From positions 25,570 through 35,188 of the forward strand of contig HF995290.1 in assembly GCA_000432275.1 (NCBI GenBank): 9,619 nt of DNA, read 5' to 3'. The notes beneath the pieces are model-generated. The model was not told the origin of the DNA, searched no databases, and worked only from the letters and a program-made list of their open reading frames with translations. Positions 1-6,642 of this stretch are shown here, one piece after another. This DNA comes from Proteobacteria bacterium CAG:495 (GTDB lineage: Bacteria > Pseudomonadota > Alphaproteobacteria > RF32 > CAG-239). Position 1 is the first letter of the stretch. Every line of letters starts with the position of its first letter. The position numbers and the translations under genes are program-made.

Positions 1-329
1 GGGGGAGCCGTTCTCAGATATACCTGGCCGGCGCCGAAACGGCCGGCAATATCATGATGAAGAGTTCTGCCTTCACGCAGCGGAATACGTACCATATTCT
101 TTTTAGCTTCGTTGGTAGCTTTGGTAATGGCATCAGGAACTTCAGTTGCCTTACCGGTACCGTAACCGACGCGGCCTTTCTGGTCACCGACGACAACGAC
201 GGCGGCGAAAGACATGGTGCGTCCGCCTTTTACGGTTTTAGCTACACGGTTAATGTGAACTAATTTTTCAACTAATTCATCTTTCTTTTCTGTCTTATTA
301 TTACGACGATCTACAGCTTGTTGTGCCAT
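1..329 (-). CDS. rpsE: 30S ribosomal protein S5, N-terminal part (cut by window edge)
   Basis: S5 binds 16S rRNA in the 30S body, near the decoding region, and contributes to translational accuracy. The visible 109 residues hold the S5 double-stranded-RNA-binding domain: the KGGR loop at residues 34-37 (where spectinomycin-resistance changes map in E. coli, intact here), then VGDQKGRVGYG and KATEVPDAI at about 47-67, and GAGQVYLRTAPP at the edge. The C-terminal domain lies outside the window. There are two in-frame ATGs. The one at 333-335 touches the Shine-Dalgarno AAGGAG (336-341), so the one at 327-329, with a 6-base gap, is the better start and gives MAQQAVDRR. The binding site overlaps the rplR stop codon, which suggests coupled translation. 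Assignment is very secure. Confidence 0.97.
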   Translation of the reverse strand, partial: MAQQAVDRRNNKTEKKDELVEKLVHINRVAKTVKGGRTMSFAAVVVVGDQKGRVGYGTGKATEVPDAITKATNEAKKNMVRIPLREGRTLHHDIAGRFGAGQVYLRTAP

Positions 330-339
330 TTTCATCTCC

Positions 340-702
340 TTAGAATTTCAAACCAGCTTCGCGAGCTGCTTCAGCCAAAGCTTTTACGCGACCATGATAA
401 ATGTAGCCGCCTCTGTCGAAAACAACTTCACTAACACCGGATTTAACAGCGCGCTCTGCTACAACTTTGCCGATGTAGCTGGCAGCTTCAACTGTAGATG
501 ATTTTTTAATATTATCTCTGATTGCTTTTTCCAAAGTAGAAGCAGAAACAACAGTTACACCTTTGGCGTCGTCAATAATTTGGGCATAAATGTGCAAACC
601 ACTGCGAAATACAGATAATCTCATCTTTCCATTTGCAGCTTTCTTCAAAGATGATCTTACACGATCTTTTCTTTTCTGAAATAATTCTCTTGGTGTATTC
701 AT
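340..702 (-). CDS. rplR: 50S ribosomal protein L18
   Basis: L18 binds 5S rRNA together with L5 and helps dock it in the central protuberance of the 50S subunit. The 120-residue product matches the usual bacterial length. It shows a basic N-terminus (FQKRKDRVRSSLKK, about 8-21), the RLSVFRSGLHIYAQIIDD segment (about 28-45) and the family's C-terminal FDRGGYIYHGRVKALAEAAREAGLKF. The start ATG (700-702) follows AAGGAAA, which grows directly out of the rplF stop codon (TAAGGAAA) with an 11-base gap between genes. Gene order between rplF and rpsE is canonical for the spc cluster. Nothing unusual seen. Confidence 0.97.
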   Translation of the reverse strand: MNTPRELFQKRKDRVRSSLKKAANGKMRLSVFRSGLHIYAQIIDDAKGVTVVSASTLEKAIRDNIKKSSTVEAASYIGKVVAERAVKSGVSEVVFDRGGYIYHGRVKALAEAAREAGLKF

Positions 703-713
703 TTAACTTTTCC

Positions 714-1253
714 TTATTTCTTCTTGCCTTCTTTACGACGGATATATTCGCCTTCATACTTAACGCCTTTGCCTTTGTAGGGCTCAGGTTTTCTGAATTT
801 GCGGATTTCCGAAGCAAACTGGCCAACAAGTTGTTTATCTGCACCAGAGATGGTGATCTGGGTAGCACTCGGGCAAGCAACCTTAATGCCTTTGGGAGCC
901 TCAACAGGAACATCGTGAGAGAAACCCAAAGATAATACTAATTTGTTGCTGCCTTCAACGCGGGCTTTATAACCGACACCGACTAATTCCAAATTTTTGG
1001 TAAAGCCGTCATGAACGCCTTTAACAATAATGTTGATATTAGCTCTGGTAGTACCCCACAAAGCTCTGGAATGTTTTGTTTCCATCTTGGGAGTAACTAC
1101 AATCTTGTTATCTTTTAATTCTACGGCAATGTGATCAGCATCAAAAGTGTGGCTCAATTCGCCCAATTTTCCGCTGGCTTTGACCAAATTGCCTTCAATT
1201 GCAACGTTAACGCCTTCAGGGACGATAACCGGATATTTACCAACTCTAGACAT
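714..1253 (-). CDS. rplF: 50S ribosomal protein L6
   Basis: L6 binds 23S rRNA near the sarcin-ricin loop and the factor-binding region of the 50S subunit. The 179-residue product has the two related L6 domains, beginning MSRVGKYPVIVPEGVNVAIEG and ending with the diagnostic C-terminal segment KPEPYKGKGVKYEGEYIRRKEGKKK. The conserved NLELVGVGYKARVEG lies near residues 87-101 at the start of the second half. The start is the ATG at 1251-1253 behind GGGGAG (1261-1266). A second ATG at 1255-1257 is out of frame and would not give L6. The Shine-Dalgarno is fused to the rpsH stop (TAGGGGAG), again implying coupled translation. Confidence 0.97.
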   Translation of the reverse strand: MSRVGKYPVIVPEGVNVAIEGNLVKASGKLGELSHTFDADHIAVELKDNKIVVTPKMETKHSRALWGTTRANINIIVKGVHDGFTKNLELVGVGYKARVEGSNKLVLSLGFSHDVPVEAPKGIKVACPSATQITISGADKQLVGQFASEIRKFRKPEPYKGKGVKYEGEYIRRKEGKKK

Positions 1254-1265
1254 CCATTTTCTCCC

Positions 1266-1664
1266 CTAGAATACTTGACATAAAATTTCGCCGCCAACGT
1301 TGGCTTTTCTGGCATCATTATCACTCATAACACCTGACGGTGTAGAAATGATAGAAATACCCAAACCATTGTAAACTCTGGGCAAATCTTTAACGCTGGA
1401 GTAAACTCTGCGGCCCGGAGTGGATACGCGGTAAATTTCGGTAATTACGGAAGTACCTTCATGGTACTTTAACTTAATTTTGAGTTCGTCAACGCCCGGA
1501 CGTACATTAACCTTTTCATAACCGGCAATGTAGCCTTCTTTTTTCAGAACTTCGAGTACATTTTCACGCAAGCGAGAAGCAGGTGATACGACTTCACTTT
1601 TCTTCGCTCTTTGTGCGTTTCTAATGCGTGTGAGCATATCGCCCAAAGGATCAGACATAGACAT
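1266..1664 (-). CDS. rpsH: 30S ribosomal protein S8
   Basis: S8 binds 16S rRNA in the central domain early in 30S assembly. In E. coli it also represses the spc operon by binding its mRNA near rplE; I could not recognise a matching site here by eye. The 132-residue product opens with SDPLGDMLTRIRNAQ and ends with the strongly conserved STPSGVMSDNDARKANVGGEILCQVF, the rRNA-binding C-terminal region. Two starts are possible, MSMSD (1664) and MSD (1658). TAGGAG at 1674-1679 is 9 bases from the first and 15 from the second, so the first is chosen. This binding site overlaps the rpsN stop codon. Confidence 0.97.
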   Translation of the reverse strand: MSMSDPLGDMLTRIRNAQRAKKSEVVSPASRLRENVLEVLKKEGYIAGYEKVNVRPGVDELKIKLKYHEGTSVITEIYRVSTPGRRVYSSVKDLPRVYNGLGISIISTPSGVMSDNDARKANVGGEILCQVF

Positions 1665-1676
1665 TATCTTTATCTC

Positions 1677-1982
1677 CTACCAGCTTGATTTTACTAAACC
1701 AGGAATTTCACCAAAGCTTGCCATATCTCTCAATTCGATACGGGCCAGGCCGAATTTCCGATAAACACCACGAGAACGACCGGTAAGTTTGCAACGATTG
1801 CGGTAACGAATCTTTGCAGAGTTACGCGGCATCTCAGCTAATTTAAGAGTAGCCTGGAATCTCTCTTCGGGAGAGATGGTTTTATCCATAACTATCTTTT
1901 TGAGCTTGTTACGGCGAGAAGCAAACTTCTCTGCCATTTTAGCTCTTTTCAAGTTTCTGTAAACTGAACTTGTTTTTGCCAT
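1677..1982 (-). CDS. rpsN: 30S ribosomal protein S14, zinc-free long form
   Basis: S14 sits in the head of the 30S subunit. At 101 residues this is the long form typical of proteobacteria. The stretch that carries CXXC zinc ligands in the short form here reads YRNRCKLTGRSRGVYRKFGLARIELRD (about 60-86), with only one cysteine, so no zinc site is expected. The C-terminus FGEIPGLVKSSW is the standard S14 ending. Start ATG 1980-1982 follows a GGTGGAG-type binding site that overlaps the rplE stop (TAGGTGGAG), with a 14-base gap. The location between rplE and rpsH is canonical. Confidence 0.97.
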   Translation of the reverse strand: MAKTSSVYRNLKRAKMAEKFASRRNKLKKIVMDKTISPEERFQATLKLAEMPRNSAKIRYRNRCKLTGRSRGVYRKFGLARIELRDMASFGEIPGLVKSSW

Positions 1983-1996
1983 AGTAAAATCTCCAC

Positions 1997-2536
1997 CTAT
2001 TTCTTGTAAGGAAGGTTAAAGCCAGTGAGAAGAGCCTTAGCTTCTTCATCAGTCTTTGCGCTGGTGCAGATGCAGATGTCCATACCTCTGATGTTTTCAA
2101 CCTTATCATAGTTGATTTCAGGGAAAATAATCTGTTCTTTAATACCAAAAGCAAAGTTACCTTTACCGTCAAAGTTCTTACCAGTAATACCGTGGAAGTC
2201 TCTAACGCGCGGCAGAGCCATATTGATAAGTCTTTCAAGGAATTCATACATTCTGGTTGAACGCAGAGTTACCTTGCAGCCAATCGGCATGCCTTCTCTC
2301 AACTTAAATGTAGCGATTGATTTGCGGGCTTTGGTAACAACCGGTTTCTGACCGGAAATCAAAGCCAGCTCGTCAACGGCATTGTTGAGTTTCTTTTTGT
2401 CGGTAACGGCATCGCCGACACCGATATTCAAAACAATTTTGGTCAACTTGGGAATCTCATGTGGGTTGGTGTAACCGAATTTTTCCACAAGAGATTTTTT
2501 TATGACTTCATTGTATAAGTTTTCAAAATTTGCCAT
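1997..2536 (-). CDS. rplE: 50S ribosomal protein L5
   Basis: L5 binds 5S rRNA and forms part of the central protuberance, near the P-site tRNA and the bridge to the 30S head. The product is 179 residues, the normal bacterial length. Diagnostic segments are EIPKLTKIVLNIGVGDAV (about 28-45), LISGQKPVVTKARKSIATFKLREGMPIGCKVTLR (about 59-92), the P-site loop region LPRVRDFHGI (about 109-118), and the C-terminal NIRGMDICICTSAKTDEEAKALLTGFNLPYKK. Start ATG 2534-2536 lies 8 bases after TAGGAG (2545-2550), whose TAG is the rplX stop codon. In E. coli the S8 feedback site is near this start; none was recognised here. Confidence 0.97.
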   Translation of the reverse strand: MANFENLYNEVIKKSLVEKFGYTNPHEIPKLTKIVLNIGVGDAVTDKKKLNNAVDELALISGQKPVVTKARKSIATFKLREGMPIGCKVTLRSTRMYEFLERLINMALPRVRDFHGITGKNFDGKGNFAFGIKEQIIFPEINYDKVENIRGMDICICTSAKTDEEAKALLTGFNLPYKK

Positions 2537-2547
2537 AAATTTTTCTC

Positions 2548-2865
2548 CTATTTATCGATTACTTCACCGGATTTACGAGCAACGCGCACTTTGTTTCCGT
2601 TAACTTCTTTGTAACCAATCTTGCTAGCTTTTCCAGACTTCGGATCAACGATAGCTACGTTAGATACATTAATCGGCGCTTCTTTAGTAACAATGCCGCC
2701 AGGAGTAGTTTGGCTGGGTTTGGTATGTCTTTTGACCAAATTCACACCCTGAACAACCACTTTACCCTCTTTAGGCATAGATTTTACTACTTCACCAGTC
2801 TTGCCTTTGTCATCACCTGACAGGACTACAACCTGGTCACCCTTTTTAATTTTCAACTTAGGCAT
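2548..2865 (-). CDS. rplX: 50S ribosomal protein L24
   Basis: L24 is an assembly-initiating 50S protein that binds the 5' region of 23S rRNA near the tunnel exit. The 105-residue product begins with a KOW motif (KKGDQVVVLSGDDKGKTGEV, about 7-26), followed by VVVQGVNLVKRHTKPS and PGGIVTKEAPINVSNVAIVDP, both diagnostic of L24. Its start ATG (2863-2865) shares one base with the rplN stop (TAATG). A strong GGAGG at 2873-2877 inside the last codons of rplN is 7 bases from the ATG, so termination-reinitiation coupling is likely. Confidence 0.97.
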   Translation of the reverse strand: MPKLKIKKGDQVVVLSGDDKGKTGEVVKSMPKEGKVVVQGVNLVKRHTKPSQTTPGGIVTKEAPINVSNVAIVDPKSGKASKIGYKEVNGNKVRVARKSGEVIDK

Positions 2866-3233
2866 TATAATACCTCCGGTGCTAATGAAATAATTTTCAT
2901 AAATTTCTTTGCACGCAACTCTCTGGTAACAGGGCCAAAGATACGAGTACCAATTGGCTCACCGTCCTTATTGATAAGAACTGCAGCATTTTTATCAAAA
3001 CGGATAACGGATCCGTCTTTGCGTCTGATGTCAGAAGCCGTACGAACGATAACGGCTTTGTGAACATCACCCTTCTTAACACGACCTTTGGGAATAGCGT
3101 CCTTGATAGACACTACGATAATGTCGCCAACAGAAGCATGCATTCTCTTGGAGCCTCCAAGAACCTTAATGCACTGCACCTGACGTGCGCCAGAGTTGTC
3201 GGCTACATCGAGGTTGGTTTGCATCTGTATCAT
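2865..3233 (-). CDS. rplN: 50S ribosomal protein L14
   Basis: L14 lies at the subunit interface of the 50S next to L19 and contacts 16S rRNA; it is one of the most conserved ribosomal proteins. The 122-residue product is full length: MIQMQTNLDVADNSGARQVQCIKVLGG at the N-terminus, IPKGRVKKGDVHKAVIVRT near residues 48-66, and the terminal GTRIFGPVTRELRAKKFMKIISLAPEVL. In E. coli this is the first gene of the spc operon. Here it follows rpsQ after only 18 bases, with an AAAGGAA binding site but no visible terminator or promoter, so it is probably co-transcribed with the S10 genes. Confidence 0.97.
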   Translation of the reverse strand: MIQMQTNLDVADNSGARQVQCIKVLGGSKRMHASVGDIIVVSIKDAIPKGRVKKGDVHKAVIVRTASDIRRKDGSVIRFDKNAAVLINKDGEPIGTRIFGPVTRELRAKKFMKIISLAPEVL

Positions 3234-3251
3234 TTTTTAATTCCTTTTCTC

Positions 3252-3488
3252 TTAGGCGTTATCAACGATTACAGTCCAACATTTAGTCTTAGAATACGGT
3301 ACAGATTCTTCAATACGTACAACATCACCGACTTTGAACTGATTGTTTTCATCATGAGCGGCATATTTTTTGCTTTTCTTGATGAATTTCTTATAAACAG
3401 GGTGCATAACCTGACGCTCTACGCTGACTACGACGGTCTTATCCTGTTTATCACTAACAACAACACCTTGAAGAATTCTTTTAGGCAT
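3252..3488 (-). CDS. rpsQ: 30S ribosomal protein S17
   Basis: S17 is a primary 16S rRNA-binding protein of the 30S body. The 78-residue product has the expected five-stranded OB-fold pattern: LQGVVVSDKQDKTVVVSVERQVMHPVYKKFIKKSKKYAAHDENN (about 6-49), then the conserved VGDVVRIEESVPYSKTKCW (about 53-71). The DENN and P-SKTK-W motifs are diagnostic. Start ATG 3486-3488 is preceded by TAGGAG, the TAG being the rpmC stop codon, with an 11-base gap. It is the last S10-type gene before the spc-type genes begin. Confidence 0.97.
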   Translation of the reverse strand: MPKRILQGVVVSDKQDKTVVVSVERQVMHPVYKKFIKKSKKYAAHDENNQFKVGDVVRIEESVPYSKTKCWTVIVDNA

Positions 3489-3499
3489 AGTTTTTTCTC

Positions 3500-3697
3500 C
3501 TAACTATTCTTCTTGCGCTCATTAATGAGCGTGTTGATTTTTGCTACTTCACGACGGACGCTTCTTAATACCGCAGTATTTTGTAATTGTCCAGTAGATT
3601 GTTGAATTCTTAAGTTAAATTGTTCTTTTTTCTTTTCGAGCAATTTAGCTTCCAATTCATCAATACTCATCGCACGAAGATCTTTAATTTTTAACAT
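3500..3697 (-). CDS. rpmC: 50S ribosomal protein L29
   Basis: L29 is a small helical 50S protein at the peptide tunnel exit, beside L23, where it contributes to the docking area for SRP and other exit-site factors. The 65-residue product is predicted to be two long antiparallel helices: IDELEAKLLEKKKEQFNLRIQQSTGQL (about 12-38) and LRSVRREVAKINTLINERKKNS (about 44-65). The family pattern of KKEQFNLR-Q--TGQL-N and the following R-VRR-IA is clear. The ATG overlaps the rplP stop codon by one base (TAATG, 3695-3699), with GGAG seven bases upstream inside rplP. Confidence 0.96.
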   Translation of the reverse strand: MLKIKDLRAMSIDELEAKLLEKKKEQFNLRIQQSTGQLQNTAVLRSVRREVAKINTLINERKKNS

Positions 3698-4125
3698 TAT
3701 GCTACTCCTTGCTCTGAATTCAGTTTCTTGACAAACTTGGTCTTAATCGGGAGCTTTGCGGCACCGAGAGCAAAAGCCGCACGAGCGGTTTCCTCATCAA
3801 CGCCTTCGCACTCAAACATGATACGACCCGGTTTAACTCTGGCAACATAGAATTCAATTGAGCCTTTACCTTTACCCATACGAACCTCAGCCGGTTTGTC
3901 GGATACAGGCACATCGGGGAATATTCTAATCCATAATCTTCCGGCTCTCTTCATCTCGCGGGTGATGGCACGACGGGCTGCCTCAATCTGGCGAGCGGTA
4001 ACGCGTTCCGGAGAAAGAGCCTTCAATCCATATGAACCAAAACTTAATTCTGCTCCGCCTTTGGTCAGACCGTGAATACGGCCTTTGTGCTGCTTGCGGA
4101 ACTTTAATCTTTTTGGACTTAACAT
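3697..4125 (-). CDS. rplP: 50S ribosomal protein L16
   Basis: L16 sits near the A-site tRNA elbow and is needed for a functional peptidyl-transferase centre. The 142-residue product shows the signature MLSPKRLKFRKQHKGRIHGL at the N-terminus, FGSYGLKAL (about 29-37), ARQIEAARRAITREMKRAGRLWIRIFPD (about 44-71) and RMGKGKG (about 82-88). Arg82 corresponds to the arginine hydroxylated by YcfD in E. coli. The ending LPIKTKFVKKLNSEQGVA carries a slightly longer tail than E. coli. The start follows TGAGGT (4135-4140) by about 10 bases. The gap to rpsC is 18 bases. Confidence 0.97.
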   Translation of the reverse strand: MLSPKRLKFRKQHKGRIHGLTKGGAELSFGSYGLKALSPERVTARQIEAARRAITREMKRAGRLWIRIFPDVPVSDKPAEVRMGKGKGSIEFYVARVKPGRIMFECEGVDEETARAAFALGAAKLPIKTKFVKKLNSEQGVA

Positions 4126-4143
4126 TTTTCTAAAACCTCATTC

Positions 4144-4812
4144 TTATTTTTGTTCAGCCAACTTTTTATCTTGTGCCATCGGATCATGAGCCATAATCTC
4201 GCCCTTGTAGATCCATACCTTAACGCCACAAGCACCATAAGTTGTGTGAGCCGTAGAGGTTGCATAATCAATGTCAGCACGCAGTGTGTGCAGAGGAACA
4301 CGACCTTCGCGGTAGTATTCGGTTCTTGCAATTTCAGCACCGCCCAAACGGCCTGAACAGCTAACTTTGATACCTTCTGCACCCAAACGAAGAGCTGACT
4401 GCATAACGCGCTTCATAGCTCTGCGGAAAGCCACGCGGCGTTCCAGCTGCTGAGCCACGCTGTCTGCAACTAATTTTGCATCAAGCTCAGGTTTTCTGAC
4501 TTCCAGAATGTTGAGTTGGACTTCAGAATCAGTCATCTTCTGAATCGCTTTGCGCAGATTCTCGATATCCTGTCCTTTTTTGCCGATAACAACACCCGGT
4601 CTTGCAGAGTGAATGGTAACTCTGGCCTTCTTGGCAGGACGTTCGATAACGATTCTGCTGATGCCGGCCTGAGCCAGTTTCTCTTTCAAGAATTCTTTAA
4701 TTTTGACGTCTTCGAGAAGGTAGTCAGCATATTTTTCATCTGCATACCAACGAGAATCCCAAGTACGGTTAACTCCCAAACGAAGACTGATAGGATTTAC
4801 TTTTTGTCCCAT
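4144..4812 (-). CDS. rpsC: 30S ribosomal protein S3
   Basis: S3 lines the mRNA entry channel of the 30S head and takes part in mRNA unwinding. From MGQKVNP the product is 222 residues. A type II KH domain contains the GKKG loop (residues 77-80) in VVIGKKGQDIENLRK. The C-terminal domain has RRAMK with Arg130, Arg131 and Lys134 matching the E. coli helicase-associated R131, R132 and K135, then SGRLGGAEIARTEYYREGRVPLHTLRADIDY. An in-frame ATG exists 24 bases upstream at 4836, but it overlaps rplV and adds residues foreign to the family. The start at 4812 sits 7 bases after GGGGAG in the last codons of rplV, so it is preferred. Confidence 0.97.
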   Translation of the reverse strand: MGQKVNPISLRLGVNRTWDSRWYADEKYADYLLEDVKIKEFLKEKLAQAGISRIVIERPAKKARVTIHSARPGVVIGKKGQDIENLRKAIQKMTDSEVQLNILEVRKPELDAKLVADSVAQQLERRVAFRRAMKRVMQSALRLGAEGIKVSCSGRLGGAEIARTEYYREGRVPLHTLRADIDYATSTAHTTYGACGVKVWIYKGEIMAHDPMAQDKKLAEQK

Positions 4813-4816
4813 TAAC

Positions 4817-5191
4817 TTACTCCCCACGCTCTGCAACGATAATTGTCATGTTAGAGAAAGGTTTCAGAACTCTTGCTCCTCTACCACGGCCTCTAGCGTG
4901 CATACGTTTCATTACTAAACCTTTGCCCACGTAAGCTTCTTTAACAAAAAGCTTATCGATGTTCAATTGATGGTTGTTCTCTGCGTTAGCAATTGCTGAC
5001 TGCAAAACTGCCAAAGCAACTTTTGCAATTCTCTTCTTGGAAAAGCTTAATTCGGCAACCGCTTTAGAAGCATTCAAGCCACGGATTGACTGAGCGACTA
5101 AGTTCAGTTTACGAGGAGAAGTGCGAATAGAATGGCAAATAGCCAAAGCTTCATTTGCTTCTACTCTTCTTGCATCTTTAGATTTACTCAT
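4817..5191 (-). CDS. rplV: 50S ribosomal protein L22
   Basis: L22 contacts all 23S rRNA domains and its long beta-hairpin lines the exit tunnel, where macrolides act. The product is 124 residues. HSIRTSPRKLNLVAQSIRGLNASKA (about 20-44) is the diagnostic N-terminal part. The hairpin covers about 88-110 and includes MKR at 94-96, the position of a known macrolide-resistance deletion in E. coli, intact here. There are two adjacent ATGs, 5194 and 5191. The first overlaps the rpsS stop as TAATG but is only 3 bases from AGAGG; the second is 6 bases away, so 5191 is chosen. The two differ by one methionine. Confidence 0.96.
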   Translation of the reverse strand: MSKSKDARRVEANEALAICHSIRTSPRKLNLVAQSIRGLNASKAVAELSFSKKRIAKVALAVLQSAIANAENNHQLNIDKLFVKEAYVGKGLVMKRMHARGRGRGARVLKPFSNMTIIVAERGE

Positions 5192-5193
5192 CA

Positions 5194-5472
5194 TTAACCT
5201 CTCTTAGCTTTTTTATCTGCTGCGTGACCGTAAAATGTACGGGTCGGAGCAAACTCACCAAATTTGTGACCAACCATATCCTCGGTAACCAGTACGGGGA
5301 TAAATTTGTGACCATTGTGGACACCAAATGTCAAACCTACAAACTGAGGCAACATTGTAGAACGGCGAGACCAAATTTTAATCACTTCATTACGGCTGGA
5401 AGACCTAGCGGCTTCAGCTTTTTTGAGAAGATAGCCATCAACGAACGGCCCTTTCCATACGGAACGTGTCAT
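5194..5472 (-). CDS. rpsS: 30S ribosomal protein S19
   Basis: S19 is in the 30S head, partners S13, and contacts the 50S through an intersubunit bridge. The 92-residue product matches the family along its length: MTRSVWKGPFVDGYLLKKAE at the N-terminus, IKIWSRRSTMLPQFVGLTFGVHNGHKFIPVLVTEDMVGHKFGEFAPTRTF (about 31-80), then the basic ending KKAKRG. The ATG at 5470-5472 is preceded by AAGGAG that is fused to the rplB stop (TAAGGAG) with a 12-base gap. Position between rplB and rplV is universal in S10 clusters. Confidence 0.97.
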   Translation of the reverse strand: MTRSVWKGPFVDGYLLKKAEAARSSSRNEVIKIWSRRSTMLPQFVGLTFGVHNGHKFIPVLVTEDMVGHKFGEFAPTRTFYGHAADKKAKRG

Positions 5473-5484
5473 TAGCGTTTCTCC

Positions 5485-6321
5485 TTATTTCTTTTTGTTT
5501 TCATGACGGCTTCTCATAATGAATTTATCCGTCTTCTTATTAGTACGAGTTTTATAACCCTTGGTAGGTTTGCCCCACGGAGTAGTCGGATGACGACCGC
5601 CGGATGTGCGACCTTCACCACCACCCATCGGGTGATCAACCGGGTTCATGGCAACACCACGGGAAACCGGACGATTGCCCAACCAACGGTTACGGCCGGC
5701 TTTACCAAGTGATTTGTTTTGGTTATCAGGGTTAGAAACAGCACCTACGGTAGCCAGGCACTCTTCACGAACAACCCTTAACTCACCAGAGCTCAACTTC
5801 AATTGAGCATAACCGGCGTCTTTACCGACAAGCTGAGCGTAACAACCGGCAGAACGAACCAACTGTCCGCCTTTGCCTGCTTTTAACTCAACGTTGTGGA
5901 TAATAGTACCGACCGGCATATTTTTAAGAGGCATAGCGTTACCCGGTTTAATATCTGCCTTGGCGGAAGAAACAACCTTATCACCGGCTTTCAATCTCTG
6001 CGGAGCCAGAATATAAGCCTTTTCGCCGTCATCATAGCTGACTAAAGCAATGAAAGCGGAACGGTTAGGATCATATTCGATTCTCTCTACAGTAGCCTCA
6101 CTGTCAAATTTATTACGTTTGAAGTCAATAATACGCAGTTTGCGCTTATGACCGCCACCAATTCTACGACTTGTAACATGCCCGTAGTTATCGCGACCGC
6201 CGGTTTTGGTCAAACCGATTGTCAGAGATTTTTCAGGGTTACCTTTATAAAGCTCGGTTCTGTCTACGATAACGAGCTGACGAAGTCCAGGAGATGTGGG
6301 CTTATAATTTTTTAATGCCAT
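5485..6321 (-). CDS. rplB: 50S ribosomal protein L2
   Basis: L2 is an early-assembling 50S protein close to the peptidyl-transferase centre, needed for subunit association. The 278-residue product contains the SH3-like and OB-type domains: GRDNYGHVTSRRIGGGHKRKLRIIDFKR (about 42-69), SAGCYAQLVGKDAGYAQLKLSSGELR (about 156-181) and the C-terminal NPVDHPMGGGEGRTSGGRHPTTPWGKPTKGYKTR. His230, which matches the catalytically important E. coli H229 (mature numbering), is present. Two residues later there is Met232 instead of the histidine found in E. coli and, from memory, most proteobacteria (DHPHGGGEG). Start ATG 6319-6321 follows AGGAAT within the last codons of rplW; the gap between genes is 3 bases. 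Confidence 0.97.
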   Translation of the reverse strand: MALKNYKPTSPGLRQLVIVDRTELYKGNPEKSLTIGLTKTGGRDNYGHVTSRRIGGGHKRKLRIIDFKRNKFDSEATVERIEYDPNRSAFIALVSYDDGEKAYILAPQRLKAGDKVVSSAKADIKPGNAMPLKNMPVGTIIHNVELKAGKGGQLVRSAGCYAQLVGKDAGYAQLKLSSGELRVVREECLATVGAVSNPDNQNKSLGKAGRNRWLGNRPVSRGVAMNPVDHPMGGGEGRTSGGRHPTTPWGKPTKGYKTRTNKKTDKFIMRSRHENKKK

Positions 6322-6324
6322 GTC

Positions 6325-6642
6325 TTAAATTCCTGTTGTAACATCAATATTTTGACCTTCAGCAAGGGTAACAACCGCTTTTTTGAAATCAGAACGCTGT
6401 CCGATATAACCCTTAAAGCGTTTTTCCTTACCGAATTGACGAATTGTATTAACCTTGTTTACCTTAACGTTGAAGATAGCTTCGACAGAAGCCTTAACTT
6501 CATCTTTGGTGGCAGACAAAGGAACTAAAAACGTAACTTTACCAGCTTCCGAAGAAATCATTGACTTCTCGGTAATGACCGGACGTACGAGCGTGTCATA
6601 CATCTTTGCAGTTACATTGTTTGTTTTTTTAGAGTTACTCAT
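6325..6642 (-). CDS. rplW: 50S ribosomal protein L23
   Basis: L23 is at the tunnel exit and is the main docking site for trigger factor and SRP. The 105-residue product has YDTLVRPVITEKSMISSEAGKVTFLVPLSATKDEVKASVEAIFNVKVNKVNT (about 15-66), the conserved core, followed by FKGYIGQRSDFKKAVVTLAEGQNID. It has about ten extra polar N-terminal residues before YDTL. A longer in-frame start at 6663 would place 24 bases inside rplD and add MLRREIE. The ATG at 6640-6642 instead forms an ATGA overlap with the rplD stop and lies 10 bases after AGGAG (6653-6657), so it is preferred. Confidence 0.96.
   Translation of the reverse strand: MSNSKKTNNVTAKMYDTLVRPVITEKSMISSEAGKVTFLVPLSATKDEVKASVEAIFNVKVNKVNTIRQFGKEKRFKGYIGQRSDFKKAVVTLAEGQNIDVTTGI

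Noticed and set aside
3234..3251. Possible promoter or terminator at the S10/spc boundary
   Set aside because: The gap is 18 bases with only a ribosome binding site; no hairpin or promoter boxes are visible.
4813..4836. Eight-codon upstream extension of rpsC
   Set aside because: It overlaps rplV, lacks a suitable binding site and adds residues not seen in S3 proteins.
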